Origin: an uncultured Elusimicrobia bacterium
Lineage (GTDB): Bacteria > Elusimicrobiota > Elusimicrobia > Elusimicrobiales > Elusimicrobiaceae
Length of the DNA stretch: 64,000 bases
NCBI GenBank assembly: GCA_947306425.1
Contig: CAMZGO010000005.1
Span: forward strand, 1 to 64,000
Direction of reading: 5' to 3'
Shown: positions 31,860 through 40,440 of the stretch, piece after piece
Numbering within the stretch: position 1 is the stretch's first letter
Layout: each line of letters opens with the position of its first letter
The notes under the pieces: generated by a model
The model's database searches: none
Told to the model about the DNA's origin: nothing
The model's input: the letters and a program-made list of their open reading frames with translations, nothing else
Translations under genes and position numbers: made by a program

Positions 31860-33111
31860 ATTCTATAACCTCTAATGACTTCTTAGTGGCACCTTTAAAT
31901 GATTGGGCCGTTTCCAATGCTGCTTGGGCTGTTTTGTTCAGCAATAATTCGTCATTTAAATATTTGCTTATTTCCGTGCTAAAATTTGTTTTGCCTACTA
32001 ACACACCACCGCTTGATTTTAAGAGTTGTGCAGCAACTTCGGGTGCATTATAATAATATTTACCGAAAAACACCGGTTTTTTAAGTATAGCGGCTTCTAA
32101 AAAATTATGACCTCCCTTTTTAACTATTGAACCCCCTACAAAAGTTAAAGTTCCTACTTTGTACAAAGCACCTAAAAGCCCCATAGTGTCTGCTACCAGA
32201 ATTTGGGAATTTTTTGGTGCTTTATCCAATTCACTCAAAAAAGAAAATTTAAGTTTTGTTTTAGTTAAATTTTCTTTTATTTGTTTTGCCCTTTCCAAGT
32301 GGCGCGGGGCTACAATAAATTTTACATTTTTAAGAGCACGTGCGGAAGTAAATATTATTTCTTCCTCTAAAGGGTGAGTGCTGCCGCATACCACAATTTT
32401 TTCCTTTTGCCATGAAAGTTTTTTTATAATATCCTCGGCTTCTTTTAAGCGGGAGGGCATCTCGGTTAAAGAATCATATTTGATATTGCCAAAAGCAAAT
32501 ACCTTTGTTTTTGGTGCACCTAGAGAAATATAGCGTCTTTTTATAACTTCGCTTTGGGCACAAATAAAAGAGAGGTTAGGTATAAGCAAATTGACCAGCG
32601 GTTTTAAAAATTTGTATCTGGCGGCACTTCTCTTGGATAAACGGCCGTTTATTATGCCCGTTTTTACTCCTGCTCTTGTTGCGGTGTATATCATATTGGG
32701 CCACAAATCCGCTTCCACAATAATTAACATTTGCGGCCTGTAAAATTTTAAGAACCGTTTTACGGAAAAATAAAAGTCCACCGGTGCAAGTAATGCATAA
32801 TCAAAAGCTTCAATTTTTTGGGCGGCCTTTTGTCCTGATTTTGTAAGAGTAGTAACGAGTATAGGTAATTTGTAATGGTGTTTTAATTCTTGGGCTATGC
32901 CTGTAACGCTTTTTATTTCCCCTACGCTTGCGGCATGTAACCAAATACAAGGGCCGCGAAAGGGCCGTTTTTTGATTACAAACCTTTCATTTAATTCGGT
33001 AAATAGTGTTTTTAGTACACCCCGTCTTGAAGAAATCAAAAAGCATAACACTATTATAATTGCAACAACAGGGCAGATGATATTAAGTAGAATTAAAATT
33101 ATTATTCCCAT
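31846..33111 (-). CDS. waaA: Kdo (3-deoxy-D-manno-octulosonate) transferase
   Basis: The 421-aa protein has an N-terminal membrane anchor, WLHAASVGEIKSVTGIAQEL, LIIVEADLWPN and CGSTHPLEEEIIF, all diagnostic of WaaA/KdtA. It moves Kdo from CMP-Kdo to lipid A precursor at the inner face of the inner membrane. It overlaps its neighbours on both sides (GT9 by 14 bp, DUF374 by 1 bp), indicating an operon. Confidence 0.95.
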   Translation of the reverse strand: MGIIILILLNIICPVVAIIIVLCFLISSRRGVLKTLFTELNERFVIKKRPFRGPCIWLHAASVGEIKSVTGIAQELKHHYKLPILVTTLTKSGQKAAQKIEAFDYALLAPVDFYFSVKRFLKFYRPQMLIIVEADLWPNMIYTATRAGVKTGIINGRLSKRSAARYKFLKPLVNLLIPNLSFICAQSEVIKRRYISLGAPKTKVFAFGNIKYDSLTEMPSRLKEAEDIIKKLSWQKEKIVVCGSTHPLEEEIIFTSARALKNVKFIVAPRHLERAKQIKENLTKTKLKFSFLSELDKAPKNSQILVADTMGLLGALYKVGTLTFVGGSIVKKGGHNFLEAAILKKPVFFGKYYYNAPEVAAQLLKSSGGVLVGKTNFSTEISKYLNDELLLNKTAQAALETAQSFKGATKKSLEVIEYEQK

Positions 33112-33770
33112 TATTTAACCCCGCACAATTTTGCGGCTTTTGAAGTTGCATCTTGTATACGCAAAGTCAAATCCTTTGTGAGTTCCTTTAGATTATCGCC
33201 TTTTTCAACTTTAAGTTCCGGCCCTAGAACTATTCCGCATTTACCGAAAGGAAGCATTACTTGGAATTTGTCCCAAGAATTTACGGAAAATTTATGGGTT
33301 GCATATACACCGACCGGAACAACCGGAAAACCCGTTTTACGGGCCAAGGCCAAAACACCTTGGCTTGCGTGATATACCGGCCCTCTCGGCCCGTCAGGGG
33401 TCAAGGCAAGAGAAAAGCCCTCCCTTGCTTTTGCAAGTAAACCGCGGAAGGCGGAAGCCCCGCCTCGTGTTGTAGAACCGCGAATTGCAGTCATATTAAA
33501 TTTGGGCAAAGCACGGGCAATATATTCCCCGTCTTTGCTTAAACTTACTAAAACGGATAATTTTTTGTGTTTTCTGTACGGGAAAAGTAAAAAACCCTGC
33601 CTGTTATGCCAAAAAGCAAAGATTACCGGTGTTTTTGATGCTTTTTCTATGGGGGATTTCAATCCCTCTATACTATATTTTGTAAACAAACCGCAAAAAC
33701 GGAGATAACCGCTTATTAAATGAGCCGCTAAATTATATTTAATATTTTCAAAACCTTTTGTGTAAGCCAT
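33111..33770 (-). CDS. DUF374 lysophospholipid-acyltransferase-like protein
   Basis: The 219-aa protein carries FAFWHNRQG, GSTTRGGASAFR and LTPDGPRGPVYHASQG, the pattern of the DUF374 acyltransferase branch. It may transfer a secondary acyl chain to lipid A, and its place next to waaA supports an LPS role. Start and stop overlap both neighbours by 1 bp. Confidence 0.88.
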   Translation of the reverse strand: MAYTKGFENIKYNLAAHLISGYLRFCGLFTKYSIEGLKSPIEKASKTPVIFAFWHNRQGFLLFPYRKHKKLSVLVSLSKDGEYIARALPKFNMTAIRGSTTRGGASAFRGLLAKAREGFSLALTPDGPRGPVYHASQGVLALARKTGFPVVPVGVYATHKFSVNSWDKFQVMLPFGKCGIVLGPELKVEKGDNLKELTKDLTLRIQDATSKAAKLCGVK

Positions 33771-34396
33771 TATTTTTTACCTTTCTTTTTAAGCCAAGGA
33801 ATAACAAATGCCACTGTTGCTTTAGGGTTTAAAGCATTATTTTCAAAACTGACATTAATTTTTTGTGCTTCAACGCGCTTTAATAAATCCGGTAAGGCCT
33901 TTTTTACCAAAGCAATATCAAAACGTTTTGCTTCTCTTAAAAATTTTGGCTCTGTTCCATAGGAAAATACCGGTGCGCTTAATAATTCAAAATTTTGTGT
34001 AATTAAATTCTCTTTTTGTCCTTCTTCTTTTAATAATTCTACTACAAAGTTTAAAGCCGTTCTTAAAAATTCATATACCGCAATATTTGCTACGGTTATT
34101 TGACTTATATTTGTAAGGCAGGCAATTTGATTTTCAATTTCCTTACCCAAAGTTATCACACATAAACTAAAGGGGCCTTGATGTTCAAATCCAGCTGAGA
34201 CCAACTCTAAACAAGAGCCCTCACTAAACTCATAAACTACGCCTGTATCTGCGGCCTGATGTAAAGAAGATATAAATACCGCTAAAGCACTCTCAGAGGT
34301 AAACCCCGCCGCATTTAAATCCACTTCTGCGGATTTTAAGCGGCGGAGTATCTCTTTATAGTGTAAGGATATTTTAAACTTCCTTATTTTCCTCAT
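33770..34396 (-). CDS. Uncharacterised protein, possibly MetH-activation-like
   Basis: The 208-aa soluble protein is not firmly recognised. A segment CVITLGKEIENQIACLTNISQITVANIAVYEFLRTALNFVVE resembles the vitamin B12-dependent methionine synthase activation fold (TLG.E...I... followed by an Ala-rich helix). It sits in one tightly packed string between secF and DUF374, overlapping both by 1 bp. Confidence 0.5.
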   Translation of the reverse strand: MRKIRKFKISLHYKEILRRLKSAEVDLNAAGFTSESALAVFISSLHQAADTGVVYEFSEGSCLELVSAGFEHQGPFSLCVITLGKEIENQIACLTNISQITVANIAVYEFLRTALNFVVELLKEEGQKENLITQNFELLSAPVFSYGTEPKFLREAKRFDIALVKKALPDLLKRVEAQKINVSFENNALNPKATVAFVIPWLKKKGKK

Positions 34397-35364
34397 TAGT
34401 TTTGATAACGCCTTTTGTTATGTTTTTTCTTGTTAGGCGTTTCGCTTGCGGCAACAGCAGTCGCCATAGCGTCAAAATTACCGCCTTTAGACCATTGATA
34501 TACCAAACCGGGTACCAACATTACTGTTGAATAAGTACCCGAAGTTAAACCAATAAGTAAAGCGAGAGAAAAATTCCGTAAAACATCGCCACCCATTACA
34601 TACAAAATTGCCGTTGCAACTATAACCGTTAAAGAAGTTATAACCGTTCTTGACAAAGTATCGTTTACACTGACATTGAGCAAAGTTGCTAAATCATATT
34701 TTGGGTTTAAGCGCAGATTTTCGCGTGCTCTGTCAAAGATAACAATAGTGTCGTTTACTGAGAAACCTGCTATCGTCAACAAAGCGGCAACTATAACCAA
34801 GTCCACTTCAATATAAAAGAAGGAAAACACACCTACAGTCAGCAAAATATCGTGGAACAATGCCACAACTGCCATTGCACCCCAAATGATATTTTGGAAG
34901 CGAAACGCCACATAAATAATCATTGCACCTAATGCAAGAACAAAGGCCAAAAAGGCTTTTTTAGCCAAATCATGCCCGACGGTAGGGCCGATAAAAGAGG
35001 TTTGCTCAATTTCAAAGCCGGTGCCTATTGTTTTTAAAGCGCTTTCAATTTGTTTAGCAACTTCATTGACATTTTCTTGTCTGCCTTTAACTTTTATTGC
35101 AAAAGCATTTTTACCTACGTATGTCTGAATATCGGCACCGATATTTGCTTTTTGTAAAGCATTTCTTAAAGTGCCGATAGAAGTATCACCTGTGAATTGA
35201 ACCTGAACCATAGTTCCGCCGGTAAAATCAATACCGAGGTTTAATCCCTTTGTGCATAAAGAGATTATACAGGCAAGCATTATGATACCGGAGATAACAA
35301 AAAATGTTTTTCTCGCCCCGATAAAATTAAAATGCGTTTTGGGTAAAAGTTGAAAATATTTCAT
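34396..35364 (-). CDS. secF: Protein translocase subunit SecF
   Basis: The 322-aa membrane protein has six membrane segments with a periplasmic domain after the first (LNLGIDFTGGTMVQVQF). IVIFDRARENLR in the cytoplasmic loop is a SecF hallmark. With SecD it uses the proton motive force to pull exported proteins through SecYEG. It overlaps secD by 4 bp. Confidence 0.97.
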   Translation of the reverse strand: MKYFQLLPKTHFNFIGARKTFFVISGIIMLACIISLCTKGLNLGIDFTGGTMVQVQFTGDTSIGTLRNALQKANIGADIQTYVGKNAFAIKVKGRQENVNEVAKQIESALKTIGTGFEIEQTSFIGPTVGHDLAKKAFLAFVLALGAMIIYVAFRFQNIIWGAMAVVALFHDILLTVGVFSFFYIEVDLVIVAALLTIAGFSVNDTIVIFDRARENLRLNPKYDLATLLNVSVNDTLSRTVITSLTVIVATAILYVMGGDVLRNFSLALLIGLTSGTYSTVMLVPGLVYQWSKGGNFDAMATAVAASETPNKKKHNKRRYQN

Positions 35365-36767
35365 AGACTAATATCCTTTGGGTTTGAAGTGAGTAAAAAC
35401 TCATAAATGGCGCGTGTTACAAATACTGAAGTGAACACACCCACAAATAAGCCCAAAGTCAAGGTTAAAGCAAAACCTTTGACGGGGCCCGTTCCGAATT
35501 GGAATAATAAGATAGAGGCAATCCAGGTTGTTAAGTTGGAGTCGAAAATCGCGCTCCAAGCCTTTTCATAACCTTCTTTTATAACTGCAGGTAAAGGCTG
35601 GCCTTTGTCTTTTTCTTCACGCATACGTTCCAAGATAAGGACGTTTGCATCTACCGCCATTGCAAGTGAAAGTATTATACCTGCGATGCCCGGTAAAGTA
35701 AGCGTTGCGGAAAAGTATGCCATTAAAGCAACTAAGAAAATTAAGTTTAAAAGCAAAGCAATACTTGCAATAAAACCGCCGGCACGATAGTAGATTGTCA
35801 TAAAAAGTACGATAAAAATAAAACCGATTGCGGAAGCAGTTAAACCGCTTTTAATGGAGTCCTCACCAAGACCGGGGCCGATAACACGCTTTTCAATAAT
35901 TGAAACCGGTGCCGGTAAAGCACCTGCCCTTAAAACAATGGCAAGCTGTCTTGCTTCTTCCATTCTGAATTGCCCGGTGATTTGCCCTTGCGAGGAAATA
36001 CGGCTGTTAATGCGCGGTGCTGATTGAACCGTGTTATCAAGTACTATAGCAAGTTGTTTGCCGATATTTGCACCTGTTAAATTACCAAATTTCTTTGCAC
36101 CGTTGTTGTTAAACTGAAAAGATACTGCAGGGTAACCATATTCCCCGGCGGTAACGCGGGCATCTTCAAGGTCCGCGCCGGAAACTGTAACAGTATCAGT
36201 TAAGGGTAAATAGCCGCCTTCTTTGCTTTTCATAACGGTTGTACCGGACGGTAGAAGTTTTTTTGCTTCTTCTGTTAAAGTGCCGTCATTATTAAAAGGC
36301 TCATCAAGTTCATAAATTTTTGAAGCGGCTTCTTGTGAAGCGGTATCGGTTTTAACCAAACGGAATTCAAGCATCGCGGTTTTACCGATTAAGGCTTCTG
36401 CTTGTTCGGGATTAGCAATACCCGGGAGTTGTACGGAAATCCATTTTTCCCCTTGCCTTGTTATTGGTATTTCGCCGACGCCGTATTGGTCAATTCTGTT
36501 TCTTACGATTTCAATTGCGCGTTGCATGGATTCTGTTAATGTTTCTTTACCGGAAAGTTTGGTTACGTCAAGTTCCAAAAGTAAAGAAGAACCGCCGCGC
36601 AAGTCAAGCCCTAAATTTAAAATACGTTTTGGGCGTGAACCCGAGGCCTCCAATTTTTCCCTTTCCTGAGGGGTTTTGGAGTACCACTCATAACTTGGGT
36701 ACAATAAAGAAACGGAGCCGACTAAAATCAGAAGTATCACGCCCCATTTAAAAGCAAGTTTATTCAT
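35361..36767 (-). CDS. secD: Protein translocase subunit SecD
   Basis: The 468-aa protein has LNLGLDLRGGSSLLLELDV in the first periplasmic part, the QLPGI motif, and the six-segment RND-like C-terminus with AMAVDANVLILERMREE. It forms the SecDF-YajC complex with its two neighbours. It directly abuts yajC (1-bp overlap). Confidence 0.97.
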   Translation of the reverse strand: MNKLAFKWGVILLILVGSVSLLYPSYEWYSKTPQEREKLEASGSRPKRILNLGLDLRGGSSLLLELDVTKLSGKETLTESMQRAIEIVRNRIDQYGVGEIPITRQGEKWISVQLPGIANPEQAEALIGKTAMLEFRLVKTDTASQEAASKIYELDEPFNNDGTLTEEAKKLLPSGTTVMKSKEGGYLPLTDTVTVSGADLEDARVTAGEYGYPAVSFQFNNNGAKKFGNLTGANIGKQLAIVLDNTVQSAPRINSRISSQGQITGQFRMEEARQLAIVLRAGALPAPVSIIEKRVIGPGLGEDSIKSGLTASAIGFIFIVLFMTIYYRAGGFIASIALLLNLIFLVALMAYFSATLTLPGIAGIILSLAMAVDANVLILERMREEKDKGQPLPAVIKEGYEKAWSAIFDSNLTTWIASILLFQFGTGPVKGFALTLTLGLFVGVFTSVFVTRAIYEFLLTSNPKDISL

Positions 36768-37105
36768 TATTTCTTATCTCCTTGTTGCAAAGTGTTTCCT
36801 TTAAGTACGGTAACTATACCAGAAGGTAAAACTGAAAGTTTCGTATTTTCGGAAACTTTAACTTCCAAAATTTCTTGATTGAACCCCGCAACGGTACCGA
36901 TTATACCGCCAAGCAGGACAACCCTGTCACCTTTTTGTAAGGCATTTATTTGTTTTTTATGTTCGGCATCTCTTTTCTTTTGGCTTCTGTTTGACATCAT
37001 AATCATAACGATAAAAAATACCATTATTGCAAGCATAAAACCGGTAGAAGACATCCCGCCGCTACTGGCAGCTGTTGTTGCAGCTGCTGCTGTTGTTGGT
37101 TCCAT
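36767..37105 (-). CDS. yajC: Preprotein translocase subunit YajC
   Basis: The 112-aa protein has one membrane segment (STGFMLAIMVFFIVMIMM) followed by a cytoplasmic domain (INALQKGDRVVLLGGIIGTVAG) typical of YajC. AGGAGG precedes the ATG. It is the first gene of yajC-secD-secF. Confidence 0.95.
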   Translation of the reverse strand: MEPTTAAAATTAASSGGMSSTGFMLAIMVFFIVMIMMSNRSQKKRDAEHKKQINALQKGDRVVLLGGIIGTVAGFNQEILEVKVSENTKLSVLPSGIVTVLKGNTLQQGDKK

Positions 37106-37198
37106 AAACCCTCCTTATAATACGTCTTATATGTATATTTTATCATATTTAGGGGTAAAATATTTACAAAGGCCTAACTTATTTAATAAAATTTATGT

Positions 37199-38398
37199 AT
37201 GAAGAATTTTGTTTATAAATATCGTTTTTTGACAGTTGTCTATGAGACATCGCGTTTAGTATCTGCAAAGGTACGCTCTTTTTTGGGTATAAAAGAAAAT
37301 TGCCCTGTTTGGTATTCCTTTAATGGAACACCAAAGAAAACAAAAAAAGAAAATTTACCGATTGACAAAAATTGGTTTTCAATTTTCCGCCCGCTTTATA
37401 TACACGAGCACGTTTATTATAATTTATCAAATGCTTTAGCGGTAAACCCAAAAATAAAAGGTTTTGCTTTGGTGTTTTTTATGGGGCTTGGCGATTATTT
37501 GTATACAACCCCTTTAATTGAAGAACTTGCAAAAAAATATCCTAAAACCGAACTTTGGGCTTATGTGCCTGATAAATTTGACAGGAATAATTCCCCCCTT
37601 GTTGCCGGACTTTTAAAAACAAATCCTCATATCAAAAAAGTCCAGACCTTTAAAGGTTTAAGGAATCCTTTTCTTTGGAAGAATTATGATTACAGTGAAG
37701 TAGTTAAAAAAGTACCACAGGATTTTTTGGTACTCCCGGTTTATTACGAATATAAAACAGATACTTTGCACAGAACAGCAAGTTTATTTGAGACATTTGG
37801 CATGCCTTTTAGGGCTAAAAAACAATTCCCTAAACCTATATTTTATTTTCCACAGGAGATACCCGTTGAAATACAAAAGAATTTAGAACAAATAAAGAAA
37901 AATGCAAAGGGAACAAAAGGTATAATATTTTTACAGCTTGATTCCCGCGCATCTTTTTATGCTTACCCCAAGATTGATGATTTGGTCCGCAAATTACTTT
38001 GGGAAAATTATTTTGTTTTAACCGTAACGAAATGTAAGGTGTTAGACCCGCATTTTAAAATGCTTGATATTAAAAAATTCTCGTTTAATGAAAATTGCTT
38101 TTTGCTAAGTTTATTAAAAGAAAAATTTCCGCTTTATATTATTGCTTTAAATTCCGTTTTTTGGGCGGCTTCAGCAGGGCTTGATATACCGAATTTAGGC
38201 CTTCAGCATTGGCAAGACCCAAAAGTTCATAATTTGTATTACCCCAATACTTTAATGCTGACGGAAATTAAATATTCCAAAGTTCCGTCTAATAAACAAA
38301 TAGTTGTGCGTGAGGGTATAGATTTTACACGCCACAATAAGAAAATTATTGATTTTAAAATAAAAACAATTTTAAAATATTTACCGCGTTTGATGTAG
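37199..38398 (+). CDS. GT9-like glycosyltransferase
   Basis: The 399-aa protein has FFMGLGDYLYTTPLIEELAKKYPKTELW near residue 96, the N-terminal Rossmann segment of ADP-heptose:LPS heptosyltransferases. The C-terminal half is less typical (GIIFLQLDSRASFYAY, NSVFWAASAGLDIPNLGLQH). It may act on LPS core, but the substrate is unknown. There is no SD; AATAAAATT runs up to the start. It is divergent from yajC. Confidence 0.72.
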   Translation: MKNFVYKYRFLTVVYETSRLVSAKVRSFLGIKENCPVWYSFNGTPKKTKKENLPIDKNWFSIFRPLYIHEHVYYNLSNALAVNPKIKGFALVFFMGLGDYLYTTPLIEELAKKYPKTELWAYVPDKFDRNNSPLVAGLLKTNPHIKKVQTFKGLRNPFLWKNYDYSEVVKKVPQDFLVLPVYYEYKTDTLHRTASLFETFGMPFRAKKQFPKPIFYFPQEIPVEIQKNLEQIKKNAKGTKGIIFLQLDSRASFYAYPKIDDLVRKLLWENYFVLTVTKCKVLDPHFKMLDIKKFSFNENCFLLSLLKEKFPLYIIALNSVFWAASAGLDIPNLGLQHWQDPKVHNLYYPNTLMLTEIKYSKVPSNKQIVVREGIDFTRHNKKIIDFKIKTILKYLPRLM

Positions 38399-38449
38399 AG
38401 ATTTTTTAACCTATCATTTATAGTCAAATTTCCCTTTTAAAACTTGTTG

Positions 38450-38476
38450 TTGACATTTTTTTTTTTTTTCTACAAT
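38450..38476 (+). promoter_or_regulatory. Promoter of pilin at 38526
   Basis: TTGACA (38450-38455), a 15-nt nearly pure T spacer and TACAAT (38471-38476). A small hairpin (TACGG/CCGTA) lies in the short leader. No element of the i-iv family is present here. Confidence 0.55.
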
Positions 38477-38525
38477 TTATTTATACGGAAATAAAAACAC
38501 CGTATAAAATAAATTAGGAGAATTT

Positions 38526-39080
38526 ATGAAAAAAATAAAAAATGTAACAAAAGGTTTTACTTTGATAGAACTTTTGGTAGTAGTCTTAATTATCAGCATA
38601 CTTGCCGCTATTGCTGTTCCGCAATATAAAATTGTGTTAGCAAAAGCGAAAGTCGCGAGTATACTTCCGTTAATGAGACGCTGGAAGGACGCAATGCATG
38701 AATGGCAAATTATATATGGAGACTATTGTAAAAATGGAAGAAATAGTGAAAATAATTGTAATAGTTTCCCAAATGGTGACGAATTAGGTGTAAATTGGCC
38801 TAACGATTGGAAAAATGCTTATGATGACACTTGCGGAAATTCTGTAGATTGTTATAATGAAAATTGGCATTGCAGTGTTGATAAAGCCGGTACAATATAT
38901 TGCCGATATAAAGATAACAGTTTCCATTTGAGGTTTTACCAATACGATTTTTCTTGGTCCATATTTCGTGGGAAGTTAATATGTTATGGTGTAGGTGACA
39001 ACGGTAAAACACTTTGTCAGAGAATAGGTGGAAAATTCCTTTATCAAGAGTCATCTGTTGCTACATACTATTCCCTGTAA
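38526..39080 (+). CDS. Type IV pilin-like protein
   Basis: The 184-aa prepilin has leader MKKIKNVTKG and [24 protein letters not shown], with one Gly-to-Ser change relative to the other copies. AGGAG lies upstream. The globular domain is rich in Asn, Trp and Cys (DYCKNGRNSENNCNSF, CGNSVDCYNENWHC). It is unrelated to copies A/B outside the N-terminus and has an ordinary short leader. Confidence 0.87.
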   Translation: MKKIKNVTKGFTLIELLVVVLIISILAAIAVPQYKIVLAKAKVASILPLMRRWKDAMHEWQIIYGDYCKNGRNSENNCNSFPNGDELGVNWPNDWKNAYDDTCGNSVDCYNENWHCSVDKAGTIYCRYKDNSFHLRFYQYDFSWSIFRGKLICYGVGDNGKTLCQRIGGKFLYQESSVATYYSL

Positions 39081-39086
39081 AAATAA

Positions 39087-39113
39087 CCCCCGCACTTGTG
39101 TGTTGTGCGGGGG
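39087..39113 (+). terminator. GC-rich terminator hairpin after pilin
   Basis: CCCCCGCAC (39087-39095) pairs with GTGCGGGGG (39105-39113), a 9-bp stem. A second long-range stem, CCTGCTCTT (39115-39123) with AAGAGCAGG (39165-39173), follows and encloses GGTC/GACC. Together they separate the convergent genes. Confidence 0.75.
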
Positions 39114-39218
39114 TCCTGCTCTTAAACAGCTAGGTAAATTTTTTGCGGTCAAAAGACCAAATTAAAGAGCAGGTATAAAACGAAAAATTAATACCGAAAT
39201 ATTTCATCAATTTTTGTT

Positions 39219-39926
39219 TTATTTGGTACCTTTTGCTTTTGCATTAACTTTTTTAGCCGTTGTCTTTTTTGGTTCTGCCTTAGGTGCCGGCGTAAGTTTA
39301 GCATTGGCAATAGCAGCATAATATGTTTGAGGATAATCTTCCTCTATTGCTTTATACTCTTTCTTTGCATCTTCCGTATTACCGGAAAGTTCAAGCCCAA
39401 AAGCTTTATAAAGTTTGACTTGCGGTATTGAAAAGTGTGTGGGGTTGTTATTCATAAAGTCATCAGCCAAAGTTACTGCCCTTTCAAAATCGCCGAGTTC
39501 AAGCGTGTTTGCAATTAAAGCATTGGTTATCATTGCGGCAAATTCATCATTAGCATTTTCCAAAGCTTGTTTATAAAAGATTTCTGCCTTTAAATATTCA
39601 CCTTGTTGAGTTAAGGCCGTGCCTAAGACAAAAGAAGCATAAACGCCTGCCGGTTTTGTTTTATATTTATTTGCAAAATCTTCAAGCGGTGCATAGGAAG
39701 TTTCATCTCCCCCATTAGCTACAGCCATTTCCGCCATAAACAAATTGCTCCATTGGTTTTGATAGGCTTTATCCCTTAAATTATCAACGATTGTAAAAAT
39801 CCCTCCGATAATGACAACCGTAACGGCTACTGCCGTAACTATTTTTTTGTTTTCTTTAAGCCATTTGGCAAGATTATCAATAATCCCATTTTGTTCTGGT
39901 TCTTGGTTTTGTGTGTTATTTTTCAT
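39219..39926 (-). CDS. Membrane-anchored TPR protein (YfgM-like)
   Basis: The 235-aa protein has a cytoplasmic N-terminus, one membrane segment (residues 30-47) and an extracytoplasmic TPR-like region (VLGTALTQQGEYLKAEIFYKQAL, ANTLELGDFERAVTLADDF). It ends with a Lys/Ala-rich tail. YfgM-type proteins assist folding near the Sec translocon. It overlaps the dCMP deaminase gene by 11 bp. Confidence 0.8.
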   Translation of the reverse strand: MKNNTQNQEPEQNGIIDNLAKWLKENKKIVTAVAVTVVIIGGIFTIVDNLRDKAYQNQWSNLFMAEMAVANGGDETSYAPLEDFANKYKTKPAGVYASFVLGTALTQQGEYLKAEIFYKQALENANDEFAAMITNALIANTLELGDFERAVTLADDFMNNNPTHFSIPQVKLYKAFGLELSGNTEDAKKEYKAIEEDYPQTYYAAIANAKLTPAPKAEPKKTTAKKVNAKAKGTK

Positions 39927-40425
39927 TTAATACCTCATCTATTTTGCGGCAGTTTATGCCGATTTTATTTAGGAAATTTACACCTTCGGTGGAACGGTCA
40001 TAAAGTTCCTTAAAAATTACTTCTTTTATGCCGGAAGCGGCAATAATTTTTGCACAATGTATACAGGGCGATAAAGTTATGTATAAAGTTGTACCTTCGG
40101 TGGTAATACCGCTTTTCGCCGCAAACAAAAGGGCATTTTGTTCGGCGTGTAATTCATTATCATTTGAGAATTTGCCGTGCATATCATAAAATTCTTTAGT
40201 TTTAATAAATTCTTCAAAACTTTTATATTGCGCGGCATAATTTTTTAAATATATTTCTCTAAAATAGTCTTCACAATGTTTTTGGCCGGAAGCAACCCCG
40301 TTGTAACCGATACTTACAATGCGTTTATTTTTTACCAAGACAGCACCAACTTGTAAGCGGGTACAGGTAGATTGCCCTGCTACCAAAGTTGCAATATCGG
40401 TAAAAAGTTTATGATGGTTTTTCAT
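39916..40425 (-). CDS. dCMP deaminase / ComEB-like cytidine deaminase
   Basis: The 169-aa zinc enzyme has HAEQNAL (His zinc ligand and catalytic Glu) and SPCIHCAK (two Cys ligands), as in dCMP and ComEB deaminases. It makes dUMP for dTMP synthesis. The N-terminus STCTRLQVGAVLVKNKRIVSIGYNG is typical. Confidence 0.93.
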   Translation of the reverse strand: MKNHHKLFTDIATLVAGQSTCTRLQVGAVLVKNKRIVSIGYNGVASGQKHCEDYFREIYLKNYAAQYKSFEEFIKTKEFYDMHGKFSNDNELHAEQNALLFAAKSGITTEGTTLYITLSPCIHCAKIIAASGIKEVIFKELYDRSTEGVNFLNKIGINCRKIDEVLNEK

Positions 40426-40440
40426 AATTTTTACACTCTC

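Noticed and set aside
39115-39173. Fifth copy of the structured leader family
   Set aside because: It is a long-range stem with CAGC and GGTC hairpin words, but lacks ACGGCTG, the CTGTTTTTGG motif and a downstream gene; it sits between convergent 3' ends.
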